Positions 1 through 6,818 of a DNA stretch of 7,112 nucleotides are shown piece by piece. Position 1 is the first letter of the stretch; every line of letters begins with the position of its first letter. Origin of the DNA: an uncultured Clostridia bacterium. Lineage in GTDB: Bacteria; Bacillota; Clostridia; Christensenellales; Borkfalkiaceae. The stretch spans positions 1 to 7,112 of the forward strand of contig CANPZH010000077.1 in the NCBI GenBank assembly GCA_947589335.1, written 5' to 3'. The translations under genes and the position numbers were made by a program. Below the pieces are notes generated by a model. The model was not told the origin of the DNA. It saw nothing but the letters and a program-made list of their open reading frames with translations, and made no database searches.

Positions 1-900
1 GAGGGCTTTGTCCCCCATAAGAAGATCAAACTCATCGTCGGCTGCAACGAGGAGAACGGCTGGGCGTGCATCGAGCACTATGCGCAGGTAACGACCCTGC
101 CCGAAACGGGGATCTCCCCCGACGCCGAATTCCCCGTCATCTATGCCGAAAAAGGGATCCTGCAGCTCCGCCTCCACTTCCCTGTGGACGGCGAGGCGCC
201 CTTCGTCCAGCTCGACGGAGGCAAGCAGGGCAATATGGTCTGCGCACACTGCGAGGCGACCCCCCGCGAGCCCGATCCCGACAGGGCGGAGAAGGCGGGG
301 CTCAAGACGTACGGCAGACGGATCGTCTCCTTCGGGAAGAGCGCGCACGGCTCCACGCCCGAGCTCGGCGAGAACGCGATCCTCCCCATGCTCCGCTATT
401 TCGCGGACGAATGCCCGGCGGCGAAGCGGGTGATCGAATGCGTGTTCGACGACGTGTACGGCCTCGGAAAGCTCGAGGACGAGACGGGCAAGCTCACGAT
501 GTCGCCCAATATCATCAGATACCGCAGCGACCAACTCCAGGTCATCGTCGATATCCGCTACCCCGCGACCCTTTCCGCGGAGAGAGTGCTCTCGATCGTG
601 AAGAAGTTCGGCGTCCCCTATGAGACCATCCACGCGCAGAAGCCCCTCCTCACGGACAAGGACAGCGAGCTCGTGCAGACGCTCCTCTCCGTCTATGAAT
701 CGTGCACGGGGCAGAAGGCAGAACCGATCGCGATCGGCGGCGGCACCTACGCCCGCGCCCTCAAGCACGGCGTCGGGTTCGGGCCCGAGATGCCGGGAGA
801 CGTCTCCTGCATCCACATGGCGGACGAATACATCTCCCTCGACCGGATACGGCTGCTTCTCGACATCTACACCGAGGCGATCAGACGTCTCACGAAATAA
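1..900 (+). CDS. M20-family dipeptidase, PepV/Sapep-like (5' partial)
   Basis: The reading frame is open from base 1 to a TAA at 898-900, giving 299 residues that lack the N-terminus. Members of this family are cytoplasmic metal-dependent dipeptidases that cleave short peptides to amino acids; PepV of Lactobacillus is about 470 residues, so roughly 135-165 are missing here. Visible landmarks (local numbering): NEENGW at 16-21, whose E17-E18 match the catalytic Glu and metal-binding Glu of PepV; D41 in PDAEFP, at the right spacing for the next metal ligand; GKSAH at 112-116 and ELGENA, the lid-domain His motif; DIRYP at 184-188; GGGTYAR at 246-252; and H272 in CIHMADEY, the last metal ligand. 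All expected active-site residues in this part are present, so the enzyme looks intact. A GTG at 184 is in frame but cannot be the start, because conserved family motifs lie upstream of it. The next gene is convergent, so no operon partner is visible. The family is clear; the exact substrate is not. Confidence 0.93.
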   Translation, partial: EGFVPHKKIKLIVGCNEENGWACIEHYAQVTTLPETGISPDAEFPVIYAEKGILQLRLHFPVDGEAPFVQLDGGKQGNMVCAHCEATPREPDPDRAEKAGLKTYGRRIVSFGKSAHGSTPELGENAILPMLRYFADECPAAKRVIECVFDDVYGLGKLEDETGKLTMSPNIIRYRSDQLQVIVDIRYPATLSAERVLSIVKKFGVPYETIHAQKPLLTDKDSELVQTLLSVYESCTGQKAEPIAIGGGTYARALKHGVGFGPEMPGDVSCIHMADEYISLDRIRLLLDIYTEAIRRLTK

Positions 901-915
901 GATCACGCTTTTGAA

Positions 916-946
916 AAGGCGCCCTGCGAAAATCGCAGGGCGCCTT
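916..946 (-). terminator. Hairpin terminator between convergent genes
   Basis: A perfect 13-bp inverted repeat (916-928 with 934-946, loop 929-933; arm AAGGCGCCCTGCG) lies 15 bases after the dipeptidase stop and 5 bases beyond the permease stop on the minus strand. Read on the minus strand the GC-rich stem ends in CGCCTTTTC, a short U-run, so it best fits an intrinsic terminator of the ABC exporter operon. On the plus strand the stem is followed by TTGCGCG, a poor U-tract, so termination of the dipeptidase transcript is likely weaker. It is probably shared by both genes. Confidence 0.85.
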
Positions 947-951
947 GCGCG

Positions 952-1845
952 TTATCTCCGTCTCTTCCGCGGGATGCAGAGCAGCACGTAGACCGCGATC
1001 AAAAGCAGGGCCGCAAGCGCGAGCACGAGATAGGAGGTCCACTCGGGCACGGCGTTCCCGAAGAAAAAGAGGTCGCAGTCGAAGCCCTCCCGCATGCCCG
1101 AAAGGAGCGCGGGCGGGACCCCGTCCTCCGCGAGCGCGCCGATCGCGCTCCCCATGAGATGGCTGTGCAAAAGCCCCGTGCCGTACGTCCCCGGCAGCAG
1201 CATGATCGCATTGCGCAGCCACTCCGTGAGCTCTCCGACCGGCATGTAGGCGCCGCAGAGAAAGCCGTATGCGGCGGAGACGGTCGCCTGTATCCCCGTC
1301 ATTCCCCCCTGCGAGCGGACGAAGCGGCAGACGATCGAGGCGAGCGCCGTCCCGAACAGCACGAGCAAAATGAGATCGGAAAGCGACAGCGCAAGATCTT
1401 CCGCCGTCAGATGCCATCCCGCCGCGGCGACGTAGATGAGCCCCGCCGCAAATGCGATGAGACAGACCCCGAAGGTGACGAGAAAGGTCGAAAGAAAGTA
1501 GGCAAGCGCGATCAGCGGCGCGGGCGCGGGGGTGACGAACAGATCGTTCGCCTGCCCGAGCGCCTTGTCCTGCACCATGATCGTCGCGGCGGTGAAAGCG
1601 ATCGTCACGGCGCACACGGCGAGCAGGGAGGAGAGCAGCCAGCCGCTCGCGATGCTCTCGACCGCCCCGTCCGAAAGCGGGAACCCCGAAGCGACAGAGC
1701 GGATCGAATCGCGGTAGACGTTCCCCAAAAAGGCGATGAAGAGGAAGAGCAGAATGAGGGGTGCGAGCAGGGAGGGCAGCACAATGCCCTTATCTTTGAA
1801 GAAGATCTTGCAGTTGCGCCTGACGAGCGAAAACAGAATGTTCAT
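952..1845 (-). CDS. ABC-2 type transporter permease (DrrB-like)
   Basis: This 297-residue integral membrane protein is the transmembrane half of an ABC exporter. About six hydrophobic segments are visible, near residues 21-41, 69-91, 111-135, 151-173, 186-203 and 270-291. The topology is typical of ABC-2 permeases: an amphipathic basic N-terminus, a long loop after helix 1, the MVQDKALGQANDLFVTP stretch after helix 2 that resembles the cytoplasmic coupling region, and a GAYMPVGELTEWLRNAIMLLPGTY segment typical of the family. The tail IPRKRRR is strongly basic. The start ATG (1845-1843) overlaps the TGA of the upstream ATPase gene as ATGA and has a GGAGG at 1857-1853, 7 bases upstream, so translation is probably coupled and the two products made in matched amounts. 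Known relatives export antibiotics, drugs or lipids; the cargo here cannot be read from sequence. Confidence 0.9.
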   Translation of the reverse strand: MNILFSLVRRNCKIFFKDKGIVLPSLLAPLILLFLFIAFLGNVYRDSIRSVASGFPLSDGAVESIASGWLLSSLLAVCAVTIAFTAATIMVQDKALGQANDLFVTPAPAPLIALAYFLSTFLVTFGVCLIAFAAGLIYVAAAGWHLTAEDLALSLSDLILLVLFGTALASIVCRFVRSQGGMTGIQATVSAAYGFLCGAYMPVGELTEWLRNAIMLLPGTYGTGLLHSHLMGSAIGALAEDGVPPALLSGMREGFDCDLFFFGNAVPEWTSYLVLALAALLLIAVYVLLCIPRKRRR

Positions 1846-2747
1846 GCGTGTTCCTCCATGCGTTTCCCGGTGACGGCGAGAAAGACGTCGTCCATCTTGC
1901 CCTTGGTGATCTCGTAGTCGCGGAAGATCTCGGGATGGCTGCGGATGAGCGCCGTCGCCTCCCCGGTGCCCGCGACCTCCGCGCGGAACGCCTCCCCCAC
2001 CCGCTCATAGCGGAGACCGAGCGAGCGGACTTCCTCCTCGCTCACGCCGTAGAGGGTGATGAAGTCCCCCGTGTATCTGTTCTTGAGTTCGAGCGGTGTG
2101 CCTTCCGCAAGGATCTTCCCGCCGTCGAGAATGACGACGCGGTCTGCGTCCGCCGCCTCCTCCATGTAGTGCGTCGTGAGAAAGACGGTCGTCCCCCGCA
2201 CCTTGCGGATCGCGTTCACCGTCTCCCAGACCGACTTCCTCGTCTGCGGGTCGAGCCCCGTCGTCGGTTCGTCGAGGATGAGGATCGCGGGATCGTGCAC
2301 GAGCGCGCGGGCGATGTCGACCCTCCGCCTCTGGCCGCCCGAGAGCTTCCCGACCGGGCGTTTCAAGAGGGGTTCCAGCCCGAAGAGGGCGGAAAGCTCG
2401 CAAAGTTTCTCCTTCAGCGCCCTGCCCTTGATCCCGTAGAGCGCCGCCCGGCATGTAAGGTTGTCCCTTACGGACAGGGAGCGGTCGAGCGCGCTGTCCT
2501 GAAAGACGACCCCGAGGCTCCTCCGGATCTCCCCCGGGCGTTCGTCCACATCGCATCCGCCCACGCGGACGGAGCCCGAGGTCCGCGCAAGGGCGCCGCA
2601 GAGGATGGAGATCGTCGTGCTCTTGCCCGCGCCGTTGACGCCGAGGAAGGCGAAAAACTCCCCCTTCGCGACAGAAAAGGAGATGTCGTCTACCGCCTTG
2701 ATCTCGCCGTAATTCTTTTTCAGATGTTCGATCTCGATGATGTTCAT
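1842..2747 (-). CDS. ABC transporter ATP-binding protein (DrrA/CcmA-like)
   Basis: This 301-residue cytoplasmic ATPase drives the adjoining permease. All nucleotide-binding motifs are present: Walker A GVNGAGKST at 36-44, Q-loop Q83, signature LSGGQ at 135-139, Walker B ILILDEP at 155-161 with catalytic E160, D-loop around 164-166 and H-loop H193. After the ATPase core, residues about 218-298 form the extra C-terminal domain seen in DrrA-type exporter ATPases (DUF4162-like), ending in the usual KMDDVFLAVTG motif. The start at 2747 is supported by GGAG at 2757-2754 with a 6-base spacer and by the conserved N-terminus ending KKNYG. It is the first gene of a two-gene operon with the permease and appears to have its own promoter 70-98 bases upstream. 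The family is certain; DrrA-type substrates vary widely (drugs, antibiotics, lipids), so transport specificity is unknown. No regulator gene is adjacent within the window. Confidence 0.95.
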   Translation of the reverse strand: MNIIEIEHLKKNYGEIKAVDDISFSVAKGEFFAFLGVNGAGKSTTISILCGALARTSGSVRVGGCDVDERPGEIRRSLGVVFQDSALDRSLSVRDNLTCRAALYGIKGRALKEKLCELSALFGLEPLLKRPVGKLSGGQRRRVDIARALVHDPAILILDEPTTGLDPQTRKSVWETVNAIRKVRGTTVFLTTHYMEEAADADRVVILDGGKILAEGTPLELKNRYTGDFITLYGVSEEEVRSLGLRYERVGEAFRAEVAGTGEATALIRSHPEIFRDYEITKGKMDDVFLAVTGKRMEEHA

Positions 2748-2787
2748 AGTTCTCTCCGGGAGATCTCCGCCGAAAGCCGGAAGACGG

Positions 2788-2821
2788 AAAATAACGGCTG
2801 TGATCTCACAGCCGTTATTTT
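2788..2821 (-). terminator. Perfect 34-base palindrome: terminator of the paralog operon, possibly also an operator
   Basis: Arms 2788-2803 and 2806-2821 are perfect reverse complements (16 bp each, centre TC at 2804-2805); the GC core is CGGCTGTGA. It starts 37 bases after the stop of the 645-residue surface protein and ends in TTATTTTCC on the minus strand, with A-rich sequence before the stem, as in many Bacillota intrinsic terminators. The two-base centre means the real RNA loop would be larger. It lies across the -10 box and presumed transcription start of the ABC exporter promoter, so it could also bind a dimeric repressor. Confidence 0.8.
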
Positions 2822-2845
2822 ATCAGATCGGGAAAGATCCGTCAA
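2817..2845 (-). promoter_or_regulatory. Sigma-A-type promoter for the ABC exporter operon
   Basis: On the minus strand, TTGACG (2845-2840) is followed after exactly 17 bases by TAAAAT (2822-2817). Each box matches five of six consensus bases, and a TG one base before the -10 gives an extended -10 (TGATAAAAT). The predicted start is near 2810, giving a leader of about 63 nt before the ATPase ATG. The -10 box overlaps the outer end of the 2788-2821 palindrome. A transcript from this promoter would lack most of the first hairpin arm, so it should not be stopped by that terminator. Confidence 0.65.
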
Positions 2846-2858
2846 ATCTTTTTCGATC

Positions 2859-4796
2859 TCATTCCCGCTTTCTCTTCCGTAGCGCAAGCGCGCCGCCCAA
2901 CAGCGCAATGCCCATCATCGCGCCTCCTCCCGCGCCGATCACGCCGCCGCAGCCGCCCTCGTCCCCTGGCTCTGGTTCGGGCTCGGGTTCCTGCGCCGCG
3001 AGCAGAGCTTCCAGCGCCTTGCGGACGTTTTCCGTGCATTGGTCGATCTCCTCCTGCGTCCCCGCGGTCATCGCGTTTTCAAGCGCGGCGACAGCGGCGT
3101 CGAGGGCGGAGGTATCCGCATGCGCAGCCTCGAGCGAAGGGCGTTCCTCCTCGACCCGCGCGAGCATCTCCTGCGCCGCCGAGGTATCCTTTTCCTTGCC
3201 GTAGTCCTCGGGGAGGGCGAGAAGGATCCCGTCCCCCGCCGCAAGCTCGATCGTGAACGCGCCGTCTTCTCCGACTGCCACCTTGACGAGGGAGCCGTCT
3301 TCGGGGCTGACCCTCTCCACGCTCCTGATGCCGGGTTCGAAGTAGACGGTGAAGGACGTCGGATCCGTGAAGTCGTTGTTGACGTACATGAGATACTGCC
3401 TGCCCGTCTTGCGGTCCTGCATGCGGGAGACGGTGTACTCCGCGTCCGAGCCGTTGCTGCGGGCGACGAAGTCCCCGGGGAGCGGATCCTGCTTGCCCCA
3501 CTGCTGATAGTTCTGGTAGACCTCGAGGGAATCGAGCCTGATGAGCGTCTTCCCGAGGTTGTGGATCTCCGCGTTCAGGCGGCAGATCGCCTCGTACGTC
3601 TTGGGATTGGGCTGTCCCTTGTCGTCGACGATGGAGGCAAAGAAGTTCTCGGTGCGGTTGGTCGGGAGGAACCAGGTGAAATAGGAGAGCTGTTTGAAGC
3701 CGAACGCCAGCGCGCACATCGCCTCATAGCGGATCTCCGAGGGAGAGGGACTGCGCCCGCTGCCCCCGATCGACTGCAGATAGGTGCCCGTCTTGTAGTC
3801 GCCCTGAAGCCCCATGTCGCGGACGACCTCGAGATTGGCGAAAAATTCGTCGCGGCGCATCTCCCTGCCCGAACCGTAGGGGTAGAAGTCGTACAGAACG
3901 TAGTCGGTGGGATAGCCGAGCGCGTTGGTCTCCGTCATCCAGCGATCGATGGCCTCTCTGTAGGGCTCCTCCGAGCGCTGCCAGTCGTTCGCGACATACG
4001 CCCACATCGGCAGGAAGTTGAAGTAGGCATAGGCGTTCGGATCGGCGGATTTGATCGCGCCGTAGATTTCCGAATAGACGGTGAGATTCTCGGCGGGGCC
4101 GGGCTCATCCTTGATGTAATACCCGCCCACGCCGGGGATGTTGCGGTATTCCGAGATGAGGGAGACGATCTCCTCCTCGGACATGGACAGAAGATTCCTC
4201 ATGCGCTCGTCGGCAACGCCGTAGAGCATGCCGTAGCGATGGGCATATTCCGCCATCTTCAGGTTGGTCTCCTTGGAGTTCTCGCCGATGAGAGCGGGAT
4301 CGGGATTCCTCTGGCGGTCTCTCCCCGTGACGTTGTTGAGATAGTCGACGTCCGCGTCCGCAAGGAGCTTGAATTGCTCGTCCCACTTCGCGTCGTCGTT
4401 GCCCATGTATTCGAGCGTGGGCGGCCAAAAGACGGAGATGAGGATGTTGTCGTTGATCGACTTCTTCTTCTCCACGGCGTACACGCGGACGGAGCCCTCG
4501 CCCGAGGCGCTCTTGGCGCGGACGGTCGTCTCGCCAGCGCCGACTGCCTCGATGATGCCGTTGCCCCTGACCGTCGCGACGGACTCGTCGTCGCTCGACC
4601 AGGTGATCTCACCGCCGCCCTCTGCGGTCACCTGCTCGCTCACGCCGATCTCGAGCTCGAGCGCGGGCTTGCTGAGTACGATCTGTTCCGCGGCAAGGCC
4701 GCGACGCGCCGTGCCCATCAGGATCACCGCGAGCGCAAGGCACGCCGCCATGCACACCAGGAGGATTGGACACAGTTTCTTTCTGAGTTCATTCAT
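2859..4796 (-). CDS. Secreted Big_2/TIM-barrel glycosidase-like protein with GGCGG C-terminal anchor (paralog 2)
   Basis: This 645-residue protein is exported and probably held on the cell surface. Signal peptide 1-36 (RKK, hydrophobic 9-28, likely cut after LAA). Residues 38-108 are a Big_2-type Ig-like domain (LSKPALELE, TWSSDDESVATV, GIIEAVGAGETTVRA). Residues about 116-425 resemble GH-A-clan-type TIM barrels: GVGGYYIKDEP (D230, E231 as candidate acid/base), NFLPM, YDFYPYG (D303), YLQ (Q341), PSEIRYEAM, ALAFGFKQLSYFTWF and a following G-Q-P-N-P-K-T-Y motif. Residues 440-530 are beta-rich; 536-601 are helical and Ala/Glu-rich (FIVAR-like stalk); 603-612 are a PE-repeat linker; then GGCGG at 614-618, a hydrophobic segment to 639 and RKRKRE. 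The ATG directly follows the TAG of paralog 1; AAGGAG at 4809-4804 (7-base spacer) supports this start. The glycosidase assignment comes from remembered motif patterns; family number and substrate are unknown. No LPXTG motif is present. Confidence 0.75.
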   Translation of the reverse strand: MNELRKKLCPILLVCMAACLALAVILMGTARRGLAAEQIVLSKPALELEIGVSEQVTAEGGGEITWSSDDESVATVRGNGIIEAVGAGETTVRAKSASGEGSVRVYAVEKKKSINDNILISVFWPPTLEYMGNDDAKWDEQFKLLADADVDYLNNVTGRDRQRNPDPALIGENSKETNLKMAEYAHRYGMLYGVADERMRNLLSMSEEEIVSLISEYRNIPGVGGYYIKDEPGPAENLTVYSEIYGAIKSADPNAYAYFNFLPMWAYVANDWQRSEEPYREAIDRWMTETNALGYPTDYVLYDFYPYGSGREMRRDEFFANLEVVRDMGLQGDYKTGTYLQSIGGSGRSPSPSEIRYEAMCALAFGFKQLSYFTWFLPTNRTENFFASIVDDKGQPNPKTYEAICRLNAEIHNLGKTLIRLDSLEVYQNYQQWGKQDPLPGDFVARSNGSDAEYTVSRMQDRKTGRQYLMYVNNDFTDPTSFTVYFEPGIRSVERVSPEDGSLVKVAVGEDGAFTIELAAGDGILLALPEDYGKEKDTSAAQEMLARVEEERPSLEAAHADTSALDAAVAALENAMTAGTQEEIDQCTENVRKALEALLAAQEPEPEPEPGDEGGCGGVIGAGGGAMMGIALLGGALALRKRKRE

Positions 4797-6728
4797 CTAT
4801 TTTCTCCTTCTTTGTTTTTTCCGGAATATGAGGAAGAGTGCGCCGAGAAGCAGTACGGCCGTGCCCCCTCCCGCGCCGATCGTGCCGCCGCAGCCGCCCT
4901 CTTTTTCGGGCGGCGGATCTTCGGGAGGTCCGGGAGGCGTCTCCTCGGGAGGATCGACGGGTGCAAGAGCCTCGTCGAGAAGGCGCAGCACCTTCTCCGT
5001 AAGTTCCTCGATATAGCTCTGCAGCACGACGCCTTCGCCCGCATAGCGGATCAGTTCGCCAAGCTCCGCTGCCGCCGCGTCGAGCTCCGAAGTATCCTTG
5101 CCCGCAAGATCTTCCCTGCCGACCCGCGCGAGCGCCGCCTCCGCAGCCGACGTGTCGAACGGCTCGTGTTCCTCGGTGAAATCGAAGCCCTCGGGCAGCG
5201 CGTAGAGCTCGCCGTTCCCCGCATGCAGGGCGATCGTGAGCGTCCCGTCCTCGGCGACGTCGACGTCCTTCAGCGTGCCGTCCTCGGCGCTGACCTTCTT
5301 CAGCTTCCGCGCGATCCGCGCGTCCGGCTTCACCGAGAACTGCGCCGCCGTCGTGTAGTCGTTGTTCACAAAGAACAGATAGTTCCTGCCCGTCTCCCTG
5401 TCCTTCATCAGGGACACGGTGAAATCTTTCCCGTCGAGGGGCTCCACGACGAATCCCTCCGGGATCGCTCCCGTCTTCCCCCACAGCGTGCCGTTGAGGT
5501 AGACTTCCTCTGCGTCGAGCCTGACGAGGGTCTTCCCGAGGGCGTGGATCTCCGCGTTCAGATAGCAGATCCCCTCATAGGTCAATTCGTTGGGCGTGCC
5601 GTCGTAGCCGATGATGCCGTTCTCCCCGCTCGTGTACCAGGTGAAGAAGGCGAGCTCCTTCATGCCGAAGGCAAGGGAGAGCATCGCCTCGTAGCGGATC
5701 TCCGAGACCGAGGGGCTCCGCATGCCCTGCCAGCCCTCCGTCTGCAGATAGTTCGCGGTGCGCATGCCGTATTGCAGCCCGAGCTGACGGAAAATTTCGA
5801 GATGGGTGATGTATTGGTTGCGCAGCATGTCCGTCCCCGAGACGTAGGGATATTGGTCAAACATGAGATAGTCCTGCGGATACCCCGTCGCAAGGACCGC
5901 CTCCGCCCAGCTTCCGATGACCGAACGGTAGGCAGATTCGCCGTCCTGCCACTGCGACGGGCTGGACGAATACGCCTCCATCGGCAAAAAGTTGAGATGG
6001 GCGTAGCAGTCGGGATCGGCGGATTTGATCGCTTCCCACACCCGCGGGTATCCCATCGAGACGGGATTGTAGGGCTCGTCCACGATGAAATATCCCCCCA
6101 CGCCGGGAATGTTGCGGTATTCCGAGACGTATTGCACGATCTGCTCGGTCGGAAGGTCGGTCCAGCTCCAGGCGAACCGCCCGTCCATGACGTTGAGGCG
6201 GATGCCGTAGCGATAGGCATACTCCGCCATCTTCAGGTTGAGCTCCTTCGTGCACAGGTCGCTGTGCTGCCCGCTGATGAAGTCGATCTGCGCGTCGCCC
6301 ATGAGCTTGTACTGCTCGTCCCACTTCTCATCGTCGTCGCCGAGGAGGGAGTAGGGCGGCGGCCAGAACGCCGTGATCATGATGTTGTCGTTCGTGGACT
6401 TTTTCTTCTCCACGACGATCACGCGGACTGCGCCCTCGCCCGAGGCTCCCCTGGCGCGGACGGTCGTCTCGCCGACGCCGACTGCCTCGATGATCCCCTT
6501 TCCGCGGACGGTCGCGACGGACTCGTCGTCGCTCGACCAGGTGACTTCCTCTTCCGCCGTCACCTGCTCGCTCATCCCCGGTTCCAGTTCCAAGGCGGGC
6601 TTGCTCAGCGCGATCGTGCTCTCTGCCCCCGCCCGCGCGGGCTCGCCCCATAAAAAGACGGCGGCCGCACAGAGCGCAAGACAGCAGAAAACGAGCACGG
6701 TCAGCGCTCTTCTCTTCGTCTGGGTCAT
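4797..6728 (-). CDS. Secreted Big_2/TIM-barrel glycosidase-like protein with GGCGG C-terminal anchor (paralog 1)
   Basis: This 643-residue first gene of the operon has the same domain order as its downstream paralog. Signal peptide 1-35 (KRR, hydrophobic 8-27, AGA before E36). Big_2-type Ig-like domain 38-106. TIM-barrel-like domain about 113-410 with GVGGYFIVDEP (D217, E218), NFLPM, FDQYPYVSG (D291), YLQTEGW (Q329, E331), VSEIRYEAM, LAFGMKELAFFTWY and G-TPNELTYEGICYLNAEI. Beta-rich domain 425-515; helical stalk 525-590; Pro/Glu linker 590-609; GGCGG 611-615; hydrophobic 622-635; RKKQRRRK tail. The start at 6728 is chosen over in-frame ATGs at 6833, 6830 and 6794 because it has AAGGAG 6 bases upstream and a proper signal peptide, and because the 6833 ATG lies in the promoter -10 box. 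Compared with paralog 2, the barrel lacks roughly 12 residues near position 155 and differs around the YLQ strand, suggesting a different substrate. It likely acts on extracellular glycans; the substrate cannot be told. Confidence 0.77.
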   Translation of the reverse strand: MTQTKRRALTVLVFCCLALCAAAVFLWGEPARAGAESTIALSKPALELEPGMSEQVTAEEEVTWSSDDESVATVRGKGIIEAVGVGETTVRARGASGEGAVRVIVVEKKKSTNDNIMITAFWPPPYSLLGDDDEKWDEQYKLMGDAQIDFISGQHSDLCTKELNLKMAEYAYRYGIRLNVMDGRFAWSWTDLPTEQIVQYVSEYRNIPGVGGYFIVDEPYNPVSMGYPRVWEAIKSADPDCYAHLNFLPMEAYSSSPSQWQDGESAYRSVIGSWAEAVLATGYPQDYLMFDQYPYVSGTDMLRNQYITHLEIFRQLGLQYGMRTANYLQTEGWQGMRSPSVSEIRYEAMLSLAFGMKELAFFTWYTSGENGIIGYDGTPNELTYEGICYLNAEIHALGKTLVRLDAEEVYLNGTLWGKTGAIPEGFVVEPLDGKDFTVSLMKDRETGRNYLFFVNNDYTTAAQFSVKPDARIARKLKKVSAEDGTLKDVDVAEDGTLTIALHAGNGELYALPEGFDFTEEHEPFDTSAAEAALARVGREDLAGKDTSELDAAAAELGELIRYAGEGVVLQSYIEELTEKVLRLLDEALAPVDPPEETPPGPPEDPPPEKEGGCGGTIGAGGGTAVLLLGALFLIFRKKQRRRK

Positions 6729-6734
6729 GTGATT

Positions 6735-6740
6735 CTCCTT
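6735..6740 (-). promoter_or_regulatory. Ribosome binding site fixing the paralog 1 start
   Basis: AAGGAG on the minus strand (6740-6735) sits 6 bases before the ATG at 6728. It decides the start against longer in-frame options at 6833, 6830 and 6794; the first two lie at or upstream of the predicted transcription start, and none has a comparable site. Confidence 0.85.
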
Positions 6741-6744
6741 TTTG

Positions 6745-6760
6745 CGGATCTTCCGATCCG
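6745..6760 (-). promoter_or_regulatory. Leader hairpin with GNRA tetraloop just upstream of the ribosome binding site
   Basis: In the mRNA, CGGATC (6760-6755) pairs perfectly with GATCCG (6750-6745) around a GGAA loop, which fits the stable GNRA class. It ends 4 bases before the AAGGAG. It leaves the ribosome site free and could protect the leader or mark a protein-binding site; no known riboswitch pattern is seen. A second, weaker hairpin (AACAG/CTGTT, 6788-6784 with 6776-6772) encloses most of a run of seven G in the same leader. Confidence 0.5.
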
Positions 6761-6818
6761 TTGATTTTGAAAACAGTCCCCCCCTGTTCAGCATTTGCAG
6801 GGACCATTCCTTACGGAG

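Noticed and set aside
1159..1917. A 252-codon plus-strand open frame opposite the permease
   Set aside because: It is a low-complexity Arg/Glu-rich antisense shadow; the minus strand has a clear six-helix permease.
1848..2882. A 344-codon plus-strand open frame opposite the ABC ATPase
   Set aside because: It is antisense to a gene with every ABC ATPase motif intact and shows only a charged, motif-free translation.
3039..6653. A 1204-codon open frame on the plus strand covering both surface-protein genes
   Set aside because: It is codon-aligned antisense to the two minus-strand genes. Stops there would need TTA, CTA or TCA codons in the sense genes, which GC-rich codon usage avoids. The translation is Arg/Val/Asp-rich without recognisable domains, while the minus-strand genes have signal peptides, domains and ribosome sites.
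4688..6728. Lipoprotein signal in either surface protein
   Set aside because: Both signal peptides contain Cys residues (for example LALC in paralog 1), but none fits the L-[AS]-[GA]-C lipobox followed by a mature Cys; AxA-like or LAA cleavage sites fit ordinary signal peptidase.
6778..6784. Seven-base G tract in the paralog leader as a phase-variation switch
   Set aside because: It lies in untranslated leader, not between promoter boxes or in coding sequence, and is short. Slippage there would have no obvious on/off effect.
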